From contig NC_087062.1 of NCBI RefSeq assembly GCF_963678635.1, forward strand, positions 46,275,758 to 46,339,757: a stretch of DNA of 64,000 bases, read 5' to 3'. Below, in pieces: positions 37,340-48,597 of the stretch. The notes beneath the pieces are model-generated. The model had not been told where the DNA came from. It searched no databases and worked only from the letters and a program-made list of their open reading frames with translations. The position numbers and the translations under genes are program-made. Numbering within the stretch: position 1 is the stretch's first letter; each line of letters opens with the position of its first letter. The stretch is from Symsagittifera roscoffensis (taxonomy: Eukaryota; Xenacoelomorpha; Acoela; Convolutidae).

Positions 37340-38394
37340 TAGATTGTGTACCAAATCGAAGACCCCGGCTCATATGAAACCGTATTTCACAAAAGAACTG
37401 CGAGATTTATCAGAAAAACTGCGCGCCGCAAAGAGAAATATGAAATTCAGTTCAAATCCAATTCGCACGTTTCAATACAAAGAACTACGAGACGAATTCA
37501 AATCGCTGTTACAGACATCACGACAAAATTATTATTTCAATTGCGCCACAGCTATGAACAATTCCTCCGGTTCAACATTTTAGCGCTCAAAAAACAAAAT
37601 GTTCGGCAAAGAAACGGTCCTATCAATGGGATGCCTTATGAAGGACAGTAAAATTCTTCATACCGAAAGTGAAAAATTCGATTACCTGTTTCAAATTTTC
37701 ATCTCAGGTCGCCATCTACCGGACCATCAGTTTGACGTGAACTGGGAGAAATTAGTTCGCAACAATATCCACAGAGAACATATAACTCCGGATGAAATTG
37801 TGGTGGACGAAAACGAGATGAACCGAAGCATCAGTATGAACGAAATCGACAACGCAATATCGAGAATGAAAGTCAAAATAAATCAGCAGACCCAGACATA
37901 ATCCACCCCCTTATGTTGAAGAAATCGGGATTTCTATTCAGAGCTGCACTACTCAGGCTCTACGAGCTCAGTTTTGATACAGGAAAATGGGTCTGGAAAG
38001 CAGGAATGGTAACATTTTTAGGGAAGCCTCACAAAACCGACTACACCATTGCCAATAGTTTTCCACCCATCACGTTAACCTCGTATGTCGGTAAAATATT
38101 TGAAAGAGTTCTTGAAACTAGACTGAGGAAGTACCTGGAAGAAACCAATCAAATAGACGAAGAACAAGAGGTTTCATAGGTCATCGTAGTACGGGTAAAT
38201 ACATTTACAAGCTAGTGTATTATATTCAAACTCACACACAAACAAGCAAAGCCGCCGCAGCTCTATTTATAGACCTAGAGAAAGCATTTGATTCAATATG
38301 GATAGACGGCCTCATGTTCAAACTCGCCAACGCAGTAGTCAATGGATAAATGTATGACTTACTAGACAGTTTTGTCCGTACTAGACAAGTACGA
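37340..38394 (+). mobile_element. LINE reverse transcriptase fragment (Jockey/CR1-like), cut by assembly gap
   Basis: Plus-strand frames give the region upstream of RT (ELRDLSEKLRAAKRNMKFSS), then MNEIDNAISRMK, HPLMLKKSGFLF, WVWKAGMVTFLGKPHKTDYT, ANSFPPITLTSYVGKIFERV and finally AAALFIDLEKAFDSIWIDGL (about 38,251-38,310). These are RT blocks 1-3 of APE-type LINEs. There are several stops and shifts between them. The palm YADD part would lie in the N gap. An endonuclease of this general type is seen at the right edge of the window. Confidence 0.8.
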
Positions 38395-38594
38395 NNNNNN
38401 NNNNNNNNNNNNNNNNNNNNNNNNNNNNNNNNNNNNNNNNNNNNNNNNNNNNNNNNNNNNNNNNNNNNNNNNNNNNNNNNNNNNNNNNNNNNNNNNNNNN
38501 NNNNNNNNNNNNNNNNNNNNNNNNNNNNNNNNNNNNNNNNNNNNNNNNNNNNNNNNNNNNNNNNNNNNNNNNNNNNNNNNNNNNNNNNNNNNNN
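38395..38594. other. Assembly gap (200 N)
   Basis: Exactly 200 consecutive N, a common placeholder size. A LINE RT lies on the left and a Penelope endonuclease on the right, so the true distance and content are unknown. Confidence 0.99.
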
Positions 38595-38603
38595 CCCCAA
38601 TGC

Positions 38604-39043
38604 TGATCGTGCAATATAGAGGTAACCAGAGCCAATATTTTGCTATAAGGTTACTAAAATTAACTAACGTTCAAGTGGTTTTCACCACAAGAAAACTAGA
38701 ATCATGTTTACCATCACTGAAGTCAGCATTTTCTAATGACTTCAAGTCAAGAGTGGTTCATAAACTTTCATGTAGTGGATGCACTTCCGCCTATGTCGGA
38801 CAAACTGTTCGATATTTGACCACTAGAATTGAGGAACATAAGAAAGCAGACTCACCGGTAGGCCTCCACCATCAGCAATGCCAACTTGAGGGAAAAAGCG
38901 CAGATCTCATTTGGGAAATTATAGATAGGTCAAACAACAAAACAAAATTGCTAATACTAGAGGCAATACATATCAGGAAAGAGAAACTGGGCTTGAACAC
39001 GCGCGATGAGTTTAGGAGCAGGGAGTTAACACTGAAAATTTAG
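38604..39043 (+). mobile_element. Penelope-like element 3' part: GIY-YIG endonuclease
   Basis: Beginning just right of the gap, the plus strand encodes FTTRKLESCLPSLKSAFS, then VVHKLSCSGCTSAYVGQTVR, TTRIEEHKKADSPVGLHHQQC and LLILEAIHIRKEKLGLNTRD. These are the GIY-YIG core, the His/Cys ligands and the catalytic Glu region of Penelope endonucleases. It is clearly related to, but diverged from, the endonuclease at 34.44-34.56 kb. The RT part is missing or lies in the gap. Confidence 0.85.
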
Positions 39044-39277
39044 TCCCAAAATATTTTTGGTTTTTTATTTAAAACGTACATGTCTAAATCGAAATTATGA
39101 CTCAGAAACTTCAAGACAAATTAATTTTAAAATGTTTAATTAATTTTAGAGGTTAAAAGTATTTTAATCTTAATAGTAATTTAGAGGTCAACTGTGATTG
39201 GCTAATTTTTATCATGATGGTTTAGAACCAAATTGTATGTGATTTATTGTAAATAACATTTGTAAATTGATGTTTTA

Positions 39278-39731
39278 TTGTCATTTAGATTAGTTTATTG
39301 TAAAAATCCTGACAATGCACATAGTTGCAAAAACGTTCGATATTTACTTTTCAGCAAAAATTTCTTCAATTTTTTGATAGGGAAGATAAACTTGTTTCAA
39401 AGACGTGCAATAAGGCTCGGCGTTACTGATACTTATGAACCAATATCTGCTACCATTAGAAGAGCTGACCAAAAACTCTACGATGCAATCTTCCAAACAA
39501 GTTCTGATCATCTGTTGTTCGATTTAGTTCCGACAAGTTCTACCCACTCAGCAAACAACCTGCGCTGTCGTGATCCACCTATTGCTCGCTGTAAGATGGA
39601 GAGGCAAATGAAAATATTTCCTTATCGCCTGCTGCGCAGACTTCATGACATATAGTTTAAATTGTTATGTCTTATTACGATTTATAGATGTCATTCTATA
39701 ACTAATTTAAGTATCTATCTATCTATCTATT
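39278..39731 (+). mobile_element. LINE ORF2 C-terminal end with TATC microsatellite tail
   Basis: The frame ending at 39,655 (LFQRRAIRLGVTDTYEPIS...RRLHDI) looks like the basic C-terminal tail after a LINE RT. It is followed by about 60 bases of 3' UTR and then (TATC)n at 39,711-39,731. Short microsatellite tails are typical of several LINE clades. The 5' part is truncated. Confidence 0.55.
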
Positions 39732-39732
39732 T

Positions 39733-40303
39733 AAATGGAATAACTTTGAATTATAATAATAAAAAAAATTGTTCCAATTTTTAACAATGACGACAGAAAA
39801 ATATGTTCGAAGGTTTTTATTCAGTGGCAGAGCCAGATAGGAGCGGATAGTCTTCTGACAGTTTATGTGTTTTCCCATTTGGGTCTGCTAGTAAGGATAT
39901 ATTGAAAAAGGGGGTCAATTAAAATGGGCCCTTCCGTCATGCGACGGTACATGCACAGGTTGGATAGGGCCATACAAACGCTATATAAATACATCGACAA
40001 AATTTTATGAATAAATCAAGCCTATTTTAATGCATCAAGAGAATTGTCAATTAAAATCTACCCTCCTCAATTAAAATTACAGCACAGATAGAATTGTCTA
40101 TGTTGGACGTATTTTTAAGTTTTTTGCACCCCCTAAAGCAGAGGATTGCACTCCTCAGAAGTGCAAAACTTATTTTTGTTCTTTTATAGTTAATTGTGTC
40201 CGAGTATGATTCGTTCCGTTTTTCGCTTAATTTCTCTTCTACTTTCTGGACGGTTTTTGTAGAGCCCGGTGCTGCTACTCCGGTACACGCAAAAATTAGT
40301 GGA
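39733..40303 (-). mobile_element. Retroelement 3' end, family 4
   Basis: On the minus strand a short C-terminal coding piece is readable: FVPLIFACTGVAAP, then INYKRTKISFALLRSAILCFRG (about 40,303-40,100). It is followed by a 3' UTR with the GGGCCCTTCCGT block. The coding piece matches the longer copy at 40,817-41,194. It is 5'-truncated and abuts repeat Q. Confidence 0.65.
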
Positions 40304-40306
40304 ACA

Positions 40307-40680
40307 AAACTGCTGTATTCCATAGCACAAATGGCAATCAAACGCTAGCAAAGGAAACTTTTCCACGTTCAATTTTTATTTTTCGCGGTTTGACTTGTGA
40401 TTTTTTGAAGTTCTTTTTATTTCCTTTCCTAGAAAGAACAGCAAGAATGTAAAGGTCAGGAAATACTGAATTACGAAAATGGAATTTAAGTATCAGATAT
40501 CCCAGCGAATTAAAAAGTTTACCCATTGATACGGTTTTCTCAAATTTGGTCAGTTTTTATCAATCATAGTTAAACAATCATGGCTATCAGTGCATTCGCG
40601 TTCTATACTTTTTCTATAGAACTCTTAAACTGACTGGGGTGATAGCCCCTTGTGTTGACCATCACAGAAGCCCTAATACT
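40307..40680. repeat. Dispersed repeat Q, left half of a split copy
   Basis: Matches 36,645-37,015. The repeat resumes at 41,434, so a 750-bp family 4 retroelement was inserted into it after the two Q copies diverged. Confidence 0.7.
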
Positions 40681-40684
40681 AAAT

Positions 40685-41430
40685 TACAAAAGGGGCCCTT
40701 CCGTTTAGTTACGGTAAGTGCACAAGCTGGATAAGGCCACACAAGCGATATAAAAATGCATATATATCAGCAATGAAGTCATAAATCAGCATTAAATGCA
40801 ACGTCGTAATGTTAATTTATCTTAGCTGTCCTTCCTCTGCAATAGCGCTTATGGAGTTGTCGATAAATTGAACTTTGCGTAGCGATCTGCACCCCCTTAT
40901 ACAAAGTATAGAGCTCCTCAGGAGCGCGAAGCTTATTTTAGCTCTTATGTAGTTTATAGATTCTGGATAGCTCTCTTGTCTTTTTTCACTTAATTTTTCT
41001 GCCAATCGCTGCATCGTCCGCGTGGCTATTGGAGCAGCGCCACCGGTGCATTCAAAAATTAGCGGGCAGAAGCTACTCTGCTCTACGTTTAAAATTCTTT
41101 GCTGATATTTGGAGTTCTTCAGCGTTTCGTTGTATTTGTATGCATCCTTATGCAGTTTTCGCGATGTTTTGGCATGGGGGTTGAAAATTTTCACATCAAA
41201 GAAAGCGCGGCTGAATCATAGAGCCCAGAGTCCGTTTGCCTTAATGTCAAGTCCTGCCTCATCTTCAGTTGTAGTTGAATTGTTGACAAAGCTTTCGCCT
41301 TGCAACGGCTGAAGTTTCGGCTCAATCTCGACGTCATGGAAAACCTCGTTCATGAGGTTGGCGAATATGTCTCTAATTTCATTGTTCCTTATGTGTGTGT
41401 AACCACCCTTTGCACAGTGAAGCGCAAAGC
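40685..41430 (-). mobile_element. Retroelement 3' end, family 4, inserted in repeat Q
   Basis: Minus-strand coding reads GYTHIRNNEIRDIFANLMNE, EIEPKLQPLQGES, AGLDIKANGLWAL, RAFFDVKIFNPHAKTS, FCPLIFECTGGAAP and KISFALLRSSILCIRG (41,415-40,817). It is followed by a 3' UTR with the GGGCCCTTCCGT block. The IRHNEIRD...VEPxLQPL...DVKxFNPxA order is that of the C-terminal tail found on many invertebrate non-LTR RT proteins, which I recall but cannot name. There is one in-frame stop near 41,215. It is 5'-truncated at about 41,430. Confidence 0.6.
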
Positions 41431-41433
41431 CCT

Positions 41434-41715
41434 TCTACTACTACTAAGTTTTTCGTGAAACTCAAAGAGCTTTAAGGGCATATGTTTTTCTTTTTTAAAA
41501 TTCTAAAGTTTAAATTTTTTTCAAAAAACAAGTTAAGTTATTTGTTTTTCAAAAAAACAAGTCAGTTTTTTGTTTCCTAGCGTTCTATACTTCCTCCGAA
41601 CTCAGTTGGCTATGTTTTTATTTTGACGTGGGCAGGGCAACTTAGTTTGTTTGAACGCCACTTGTGTAGCGCTTCAAGTACTTGGAGTCGTTTTCATGGC
41701 TTATTGATTCATCGC
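41434..41715. repeat. Dispersed repeat Q, right half of a split copy
   Basis: Matches 37,015-37,290, from CTACTACTACTAA through TTCATGGCTTATTGATTC. It is separated from its left half by the family 4 insertion. Confidence 0.7.
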
Positions 41716-41879
41716 TTCATAAGTTACTCTGGCGGTTTTAAGTTTCAAAATGGCAATCAAACGCTGTTCCGCGAGTTGAAAAATGACAAAAATTGATATG
41801 AGGCTTCCAATGCCACCTGTAGCACTTGCCTAATTGTTGTTGTTGTTGTTAGTTGGAACTTTCAGTAGGCTACTGATGG

Positions 41880-42410
41880 GATGATATCCCCAAAGTTCTC
41901 AAAATTTTGTCCAGTTATTTCGGCACATGTTGCAGTCACAGAAGAGGACCCATGTGCACTTGTTTTGTTCAGAGAATTGATAGTCGAAAAACTTCCACAT
42001 CATTTGTATCAATCTTCTCTTTAAGCCTCGCATTTCTCGAAATTCAATTTTCAGATTTAGTCGGTTTATTAGACGGCACGGCCTGAATGTATACTCTCCT
42101 CTAGCTTTTTCAGTTATGGTCTTGTTTAGGTTGAAAATTTCTTTCGTTCTTCCTGGATTTTCAATTTTTGCCGGGAGCTTAATGTGATCGTTTTCTTCAT
42201 GCATGAATTTCGCCATCATCAGTAAATCGTTCAGCTGGAGAAACAACGCCAGAGGCAGGATGTTTAACAATCTCAGCTGCTCTGTATAGCCAGAATCATT
42301 TCCCGTGATCCATTTTAAGACTTTCTTTTGGAACCTTCCTAATCTCCCTAAGTCGTTTCTTGAGATATTGCCTACAAAGCTTGAGTAATGTGCCTACAAA
42401 GCTTGAGTAA
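41880..42410 (-). mobile_element. LINE ORF2 C-terminal part (5'-truncated)
   Basis: Read on the minus strand, HYSSFVGNISRNDLGRLGRF is followed by QKKVLKWITGNDSGYTEQLR, LLNILPLALFLQLNDLLMM and then EKARGEYTFRPCRLINRLNL. It ends WVLFCDCNMCRNNWTKF at 41,899. This is the thumb and C-terminal tail common to APE-type LINE ORF2 proteins. Its reading frame is open over the last 123 codons. It is truncated near 42,410, as is usual for LINE copies. Confidence 0.75.
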
Positions 42411-42589
42411 TTTTTGGTTTTTGAGTAGTTTAATTAATAGTATGATAATTGCAACTCCGTACATTACCACCGTCAGTTGATCTCTTTGAGGTGTTCTTTC
42501 GGCTAATTTCAAGATTTTATTATTACGTTTGTGACTGTTGTAGAATTTTGTATAAATACTCGTTAGAGAAGTGCCTAAAGCTTTAGTGC

Positions 42590-42850
42590 ATTTGATTACA
42601 ATTGCTCTGTTTAGGGAACTGAATGTGTTCTCTGTGTCTGTGAAAAAAAAACAATGTCTTTTTCTGTTTTTTCGGACTCATTAATTAGGCTGTGTAATTA
42701 CGCTTGCGATAAGCAAGGGTATTGCAATCGGGTACTAGACTTTTCTCCACGTAAATAACCTTTTTTCAATATCAGTAGGAATGACGACTGTTGCCATGCA
42801 GATAACTGTCATGCTAAATTTCTTGATATTTTTACTAAAGATTCCATCCA
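42590..42850. repeat. Dispersed repeat S, short copy
   Basis: About 255 bases match 49,829-50,085 nearly base for base, including TTACGCTTGCGATAAGCAAG and TTGCAATCGGGTACT. A more diverged form occurs at 60.05-60.4 kb. Confidence 0.8.
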
Positions 42851-42862
42851 AAAAATAAAAAA

Positions 42863-42893
42863 GCCTAATTGTTGTGATAAACTTATTAAATAG
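42863..42893 (+). other. Spliced-leader-like 31-base block, copy 1
   Basis: The block begins GCCTAATTGTTGTGATAA and ends TTATTAAATAG. The same block occurs at 49,564-49,594 (minus strand) and, for its last 28 bases, at 62,439-62,466, each time upstream of a different retroelement coding start. The sequence around it differs in each case. The first family 2 LINE codon lies about 330 bases downstream here. Confidence 0.5.
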
Positions 42894-43220
42894 ATTTGTT
42901 ATGTTTGATGTTTGTGCCTGTATGTGGAGCGCCCTCTGAGGTATTTTAGAGACAGGTCTGTCAAATGGCTTTCTGTGGGGAGGTGAGAAACTGGAACTGG
43001 CTTGAGGAGTCTGGTGGTGCGCCGCTGGACCTACTGAGCTCGGGTGAGATTGTTCCTTGTTTTTGATTTTTATAATTCGATTTTAAAATTTAAATTAATT
43101 TAGTTGTCTTTTTTTTTTATTTGCTGATTTGTAATTTTCCCACTAACCGCTTATCATGGGTTAGTTCAGTCCCCTAAAGTCCAGTCAAAATCCTTTTTTT
43201 TACCTTTATGCTGCGTCAAG

Positions 43221-46140
43221 ATGAGGAAAAACAACAAAGAGTGTACAAGCAAAGATTGCTTAAAACTTTCAGGACTGATAACTTGGATTAGATGTGATTG
43301 TTGTTCTAGTTGGTATCATATCAGTTGTGTAAATATTTTTCTTAGCGACGCTAAGAAAACCCAATAGTTTCAGTGTCCTTTATGCGTTGATGTAAAATCT
43401 GCTAATAAAACAACAATAGGTAATGATTTAGTGCAAGACAATTATGTTAATACAGCCATCTCAAACGTCCGAGTACTCAAGAGAGTACCAAAAAACTCGC
43501 GTGTTCCCTTGGCGGAAAGTCTGTCGGACAAAAAAAATGACATCGTCTACAATGTAGAAGATGTTACAAAATGGTTAATTTTTTTTAACGTCGTTCTTGT
43601 TTTTTTTGGAGCAACCGAAAAGAAGTGGACGCAAACAGACCACAAGCATGAGTTCTTTGATAAATAAAAAAATTCGTGCAAATGACGTGTCACTTCCAAA
43701 ACCCCATCCCCAAGTTTCAAGCCCGCCTCTGAGTGACCTCGAGCAGAGAATAAAGTTAATAAGTAGTAAGCTCGATGAAGGAAATGTAAAGGGAGGAATA
43801 AGGCTTGCTGCTTCGGATGACAAAATAGCTCCATTTTCAACTGATAACTATCAAAAATTGTTGTCTAAGCACCCGCAGGGAGCCAAATTTGCAGCTTCAA
43901 ATCCAGAAAAGTTGGATAGTTTTTTCGTAACCGATTTCGACCTATAGAAAGCGATAATGTCCTTTCCAAACGGATCAGCAGCAGGTCCTGATAAAATAGT
44001 TCCTCAAATTTTTAAAGATCTTGTTAGTAAGTCGAATGGCAGTGCCGGACTTATTTTTCTGAAATCGCTTACTAAGCTGATAAACCTCATTGGAGATGGC
44101 AAAATACCCGAACCACTAAGACCTTTCTTTTTTGGCGCAAAGCTTATCGCCCTCATAAAGATAGACGGAGGGTTGAGACCGATTGCCATAGGCAACACGC
44201 TGAGACGTATCGCGTCTAAATGCGCTGGAAGCAAGGCCCTCTCCGAGCGACAAAACTTTTTTCGGAAACGTACAGGTAGGATGCGGTACCAAACGAGGAG
44301 CAGAAATAGCTGCGCACTCGTTTTGAAACCTAATTGAACGCGACGACAATCCAAAATGCACTGTTCTTTTAAAACTAGATTTTAAGAATGCCTTTAACTC
44401 TTTAAACCGAGAAACAATGCTGAATCATGTTTATTCAAATCGCCCCGAATTGTATAATTACACCCATTGCGCGTATGGTAAAACTAGTTACCTTTTTTAC
44501 GGAAGCTCTGTCATAATGTCAGAAGACGGAACTCAGCAAGGTGATCCTGAAGCCCCACCCCTTTTTGCGGAAACAATTCACACACTAGTCAAACAGTTGG
44601 ATACGAAAATTAACATCTGGTATTTAGATGATGAGAATTTAGCCGACGACTATAAGGTAGTACTCCGGGACCTTAAAAACATTCTGAAATCGGAACAAAT
44701 TTACGGCCTGAGCTTAAACACTGAGAAGTGTGAACTTTGTTTTTTGGGACCGACTACTAGTACACAGTATAATTCAATTTTAACACAGTTTTGAAAAATA
44801 TGACCCAAAATAAAACTAAAAACAAAAGAAGAACTCCGCATTTTAGGATCTCCAATCGGCGAACTTTGCCGAAAAGAATTGCTCGACGAAAAAATTAAGG
44901 AGCTTGAAAAAATCTCGGATGTCATTGACAAACTAGACGCCCATTATGGTTTTTACCTCCTGAAAAATTGCTTTAGCATGCCAAAACTCCTATATTTTTT
45001 GCGTACGAGCCCTTGTTTTTTGCAAAATGATTTTTTGGAACGTTACGATAAATTACTAAGAAATTCGTTATGCAAGGTCACTAACGTGAAAATGGATGAT
45101 AACCAGTTTTTACACACAGTTCTCCCGGCAGCCAAAGGTGGCTTGGGCGTTTCTTCCGCTCGTCTACTCGCTTTACCCGCTTTCTTAGCCTCAGCAGTAG
45201 GAGCGAAAGATGCCTTGAGCGAAATCTTTGGTTTAGAGCATGTGGATGGAACCTATGATGATGCGCTTAAACGGTGGTTTGACCTTGGAAAAATTGAAAT
45301 GGCTCCGGAAAATGGAATCCAAAAAAATTGGACGGAGCCAATTTTTGACAGCGAAATTGCAGACTTGATTTTACGACTCGAACCAACGGACGTAAAAAGG
45401 CTCAACGCGTTCCAAGATAGATTTGGCTCCCAATGGTTGAACGTCATCCCGTGCAAAAATTTAAGGTTAAAACTGTCGAACCAACAACTCAGAATTGCGA
45501 TAGGACTTCGATTAGGATCAAAAATATGCGTACGGCATAAATGCGTGTGCGGAAAAGACGTTACCGAGGATGGTTGGCATGGTCTTACTTGCCTCAAAAG
45601 TGCAGGGAGATTCTCTAGGCATTCAAACCTGAATGCCCTTATAAAGCAGAGTCTATCATCTACTCACATTCTGTCTGTTTTAAAACCACGACACCTCTAC
45701 GGGACCGATCAGAAGCAACCAGACGGTTTGACGCTCGTTCCATGGGCTGATGGTAAGCAGCTCTTGTGGGATGTAACGGTAGTAGACTCCTTAGCTCCTT
45801 GTAGGATTAATGCCGGGTCTGTTTGTAACCCTGGTACGGCTGCCGCTGAAGCAGATGAGCGAAAAATTGACAAGTATAAAGATCTTGTAAATGATGGATA
45901 TCTTTTTCAACCGCTAGCTTTTGAAATTCAGGGCGCGGCCGGCCCCAGCACAGAAGTTTTTTTGAGCAAGCTTTGTAAGAACCTAAGCATATGCACTAAG
46001 GAACCAGAGCAGGCAGCTTTTTAAAAGAGAGAGTCTCCCTGGCAATACAGATTGCGAACGCCGCTTGCGTACTCGGAACAATAAATGACAAAATAACTTT
46101 CGACGAAATTTTTTACTTGTAACACTTGTATACTTTTTTT
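43221..46140 (+). mobile_element. RLE-type LINE, family 2 (PHD finger, RT, zinc motif, nuclease), longest copy
   Basis: From the ATG at 43,221 a PHD finger reads ECTSKDCLKLSG, WIRCDCCSSWYHISC and, after an in-frame stop near 43,365, FQCPLC. KLDEGNVKGGIRLAASDD precedes RT blocks: NGSAAGPDKIVP, DGGLRPIAIGNTLRRIASKC, EDGTQQGDPEAPPLFAETI and INIWYLDDENLADDYKVV. An open frame of 381 codons (44,879-46,024) holds the thumb, a zinc motif CVCGKDVTEDGWHGLTC with RHSN, and QPDGLTLVPWADG...LLWDVTVV, the restriction-like-nuclease-type signature. AATAAA lies at 46,079. Several stops and shifts separate the frames, so it is decayed but less so than the other two copies. Confidence 0.85.
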
Positions 46141-48329
46141 TTCAAAGAAGTCAATTAAATTGAACAAGGAATAAAAAGAGCGTATATACCGCACAGTTTA
46201 CAATTGAAGCAGTAAAGTGAAGGGTGTGTGTCAACTAGTTGCCTCAACGGTGCATCCAGCGTTCCCGCGCTGAATCGCTAGGTCTAGTTTTTGTTTGAGA
46301 AATTTAAAAGCTAGTTTCTCACCCGTTAAGACTGTTATTCGCCTTGCAAGTTCTTTCAAGAAAACTGCAGTAGACCTACCAGCGCCACCCAGTGTTTCCA
46401 TGGCAACGGGTTTGAAAATTACAGTGGAAGGGAGGTCTGAATAGTGGTTTCTTTTGCGGACTTCGGCCTCGGAAGCTGCATTGGCACCCGGAAGAACTCC
46501 CATTCGCAGATTAGAGTTTGCCAAACGACTTATACATGTGAAATCCCATGCCAAGGTCCGTCCTCGCTGCCATGGCATTAGTGTGTGTCCATCTGGTCTG
46601 CGTCCATCTTTGCGTAGTAGCCCGATAGGTTCTAGTGTGGAACTGATGCCGAGTGATTTTATAGAATCTTTAATGATCATGTTGCCATTCGAGTGTCTGA
46701 TGAACCTGTGCTTGATCTTCGGGCAGACAAGTGCGTGTCTTCCATCTGTTGCTGCGACATAGCCACATTTGCACGTGTATTGTGCGGATACTGGGGCTCC
46801 TAGACGAAGACCAGCTGAAATACGGAACTCATCATCGGACAAAGTCAGACCCAGTGGACGAGAAGGGAGGACGTCCAGCCAAGCGCCTGAACCTACCGCG
46901 CGACAGCCGTGATAACGAGCAACGGAAATTTTGTCGGTACAATAGCTCAAAATGTTTGCGGATTGTTGTTCGTAGATAGGTTTTGTCCAAAATTTTTGAG
47001 CGCACTGGGGGGTTAAGTCTTCAAATCGGTGGTTGCTGAGAGACTCCCAGTGGTCGACGGCTTTGTTAAAAAGACCAGGATTGCTTATCTCAGGAGCATG
47101 GCGGTGCCGTAAATTTTCATTGGAAACAAAAGAAGCAACAAATGCTGATGAGCTGAGAGTGCTGGTTTTTTGAAGACCAAACCCTCCTTGTTTCGTGGGC
47201 AAGCAAATTTGACTGAAAGAGACATCGGAAATGATGCAGTTGAAGATTCTCTCAAGTTCAAGGCATACAAGTGTGTCGATTTCGTCGAGTAAATCTGTGT
47301 GTTTAAAGGCAGGACTAGCGCGGAGGACATACATAAGTTTAGGGACAAAGAAACAGTTTTTAATGAGAAAGAAAGCGGTTTGACATGGTAAAGAAGCTGT
47401 TCGCTGCAGGAGTGTCTTGAGTTTCGCAAGTTTGTCCATTAACTCTGCTCGAATCGACCTAGTGCCTAGACCAGCCCCAAGAAGTGTGCTGTCTTCGGCA
47501 TCAACGCATTGAATAGTGGGAAATGTCTCACGAAAAGCTCTTTCTATCTCCTTTTTACTGCTCCCAAAAGCTGTCACCTCGCACTTCTTCTCATTCAAAA
47601 GAAGACCAAGTTTCTCACATGCTTGTTTGATACTCAGAAGATCATGGAGAGTGGTGCGCCATTCATCAGCAAAAGCAACGTCATCCAGGTATCCAGTTTT
47701 CAGCTTGCTCAAGAGGTTCTGCAAAGCAGGATGTAGGACAAGACAAAAGCCAAAGGTAGCCAAGGGATCGCCTTGCTGAAACCCTTCTGTTGATTTGATG
47801 ATGAAGGCACCATATATCAAGAAACTGCTTTCTTCGTAGCAGAGTTTCACAAAGCTAAGGATCTCCGGGGCGTGTTCATTGATGGCTTTCAAAATGACAT
47901 CACGTCTTACACTGTTGAAGGCGTTGGCAAAGTCAATTTTGACAAAGGCTTGATCACGTTCTGCGCATTCAATGAAATCGCGCGCTACATGGGCCGCCGC
48001 CTCACTCCCGTGTTTAACACCAGCTCCTAGCTGAAAAGGCCAAAAATAATTTTTGAATTTTTCCAGCATGCGCCGTGAAATGCATTTGGAAGTGAGTCTT
48101 CGCAAAGTGTCTCCAATCGCGATCGGGCGTATTCCTCCACATTTCTTGGCCAAAGAGATGAGTGTAGCACTGGAGACGACAGGCTTGATGAACGCAGGGA
48201 TGTTGCCTGTCAACAATAAATTTGTGTAGTCTGTCAGATGCGAGAGCAGGTTGTTGCCAGCTTCGTTAGCAGATGGTGAAAGTGCATCTTTCACGTGTTG
48301 TGGTCTGAGGCCCGTCGGTCCACCAGCAC

Positions 48330-48597
48330 GGGTACAGGACTTTATCCTCCACGGTAATTATCCTCCAGGCGATATCCTCCACCATTATCCTCCATTTATC
48401 CGCAATGGAGGATATCGCCTGGAGGATAATTACCGTGGAGGATAAAGTCCTGTACCCCTGTTTGAGAAATGGGTACAGGACTTTATCCTCCACGGTAATT
48501 ATCCTCCAGGCGATATCCTCCATGGCGGATAAATGGAGGATAATGGTGGAGGATATCGCCTGGAGGATAATTACCGTGGAGGATAAAGTCCGTTTCC
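48330..48597. mobile_element. Foldback (MULE-like) MITE with 10-bp target duplication
   Basis: The insert is 268 bp and lies between direct repeats CCACCAGCAC (48,320-48,329 and 48,598-48,607). Its ends are inverted: GGACTTTATCCTCCACGG at the left and its complement at the right. It is made of two successive palindromes of about 130 bp joined by TGTTTGAGAAAT. Each arm is built from a TATCCTCCA core repeated every 15-20 bases. It has no coding capacity. A target duplication of 9-11 bp with long inverted repeats is characteristic of Mutator-like transposons, so a MULE transposase elsewhere in the genome is the likely mover. The element could also belong to an unclassified foldback family. Confidence 0.85.

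Noticed and set aside
42205-42240. A second CTGATGA/GAAA core on the minus strand
   Set aside because: It lies inside an open LINE coding segment and has only four bases between the core motifs, too few for stem II.
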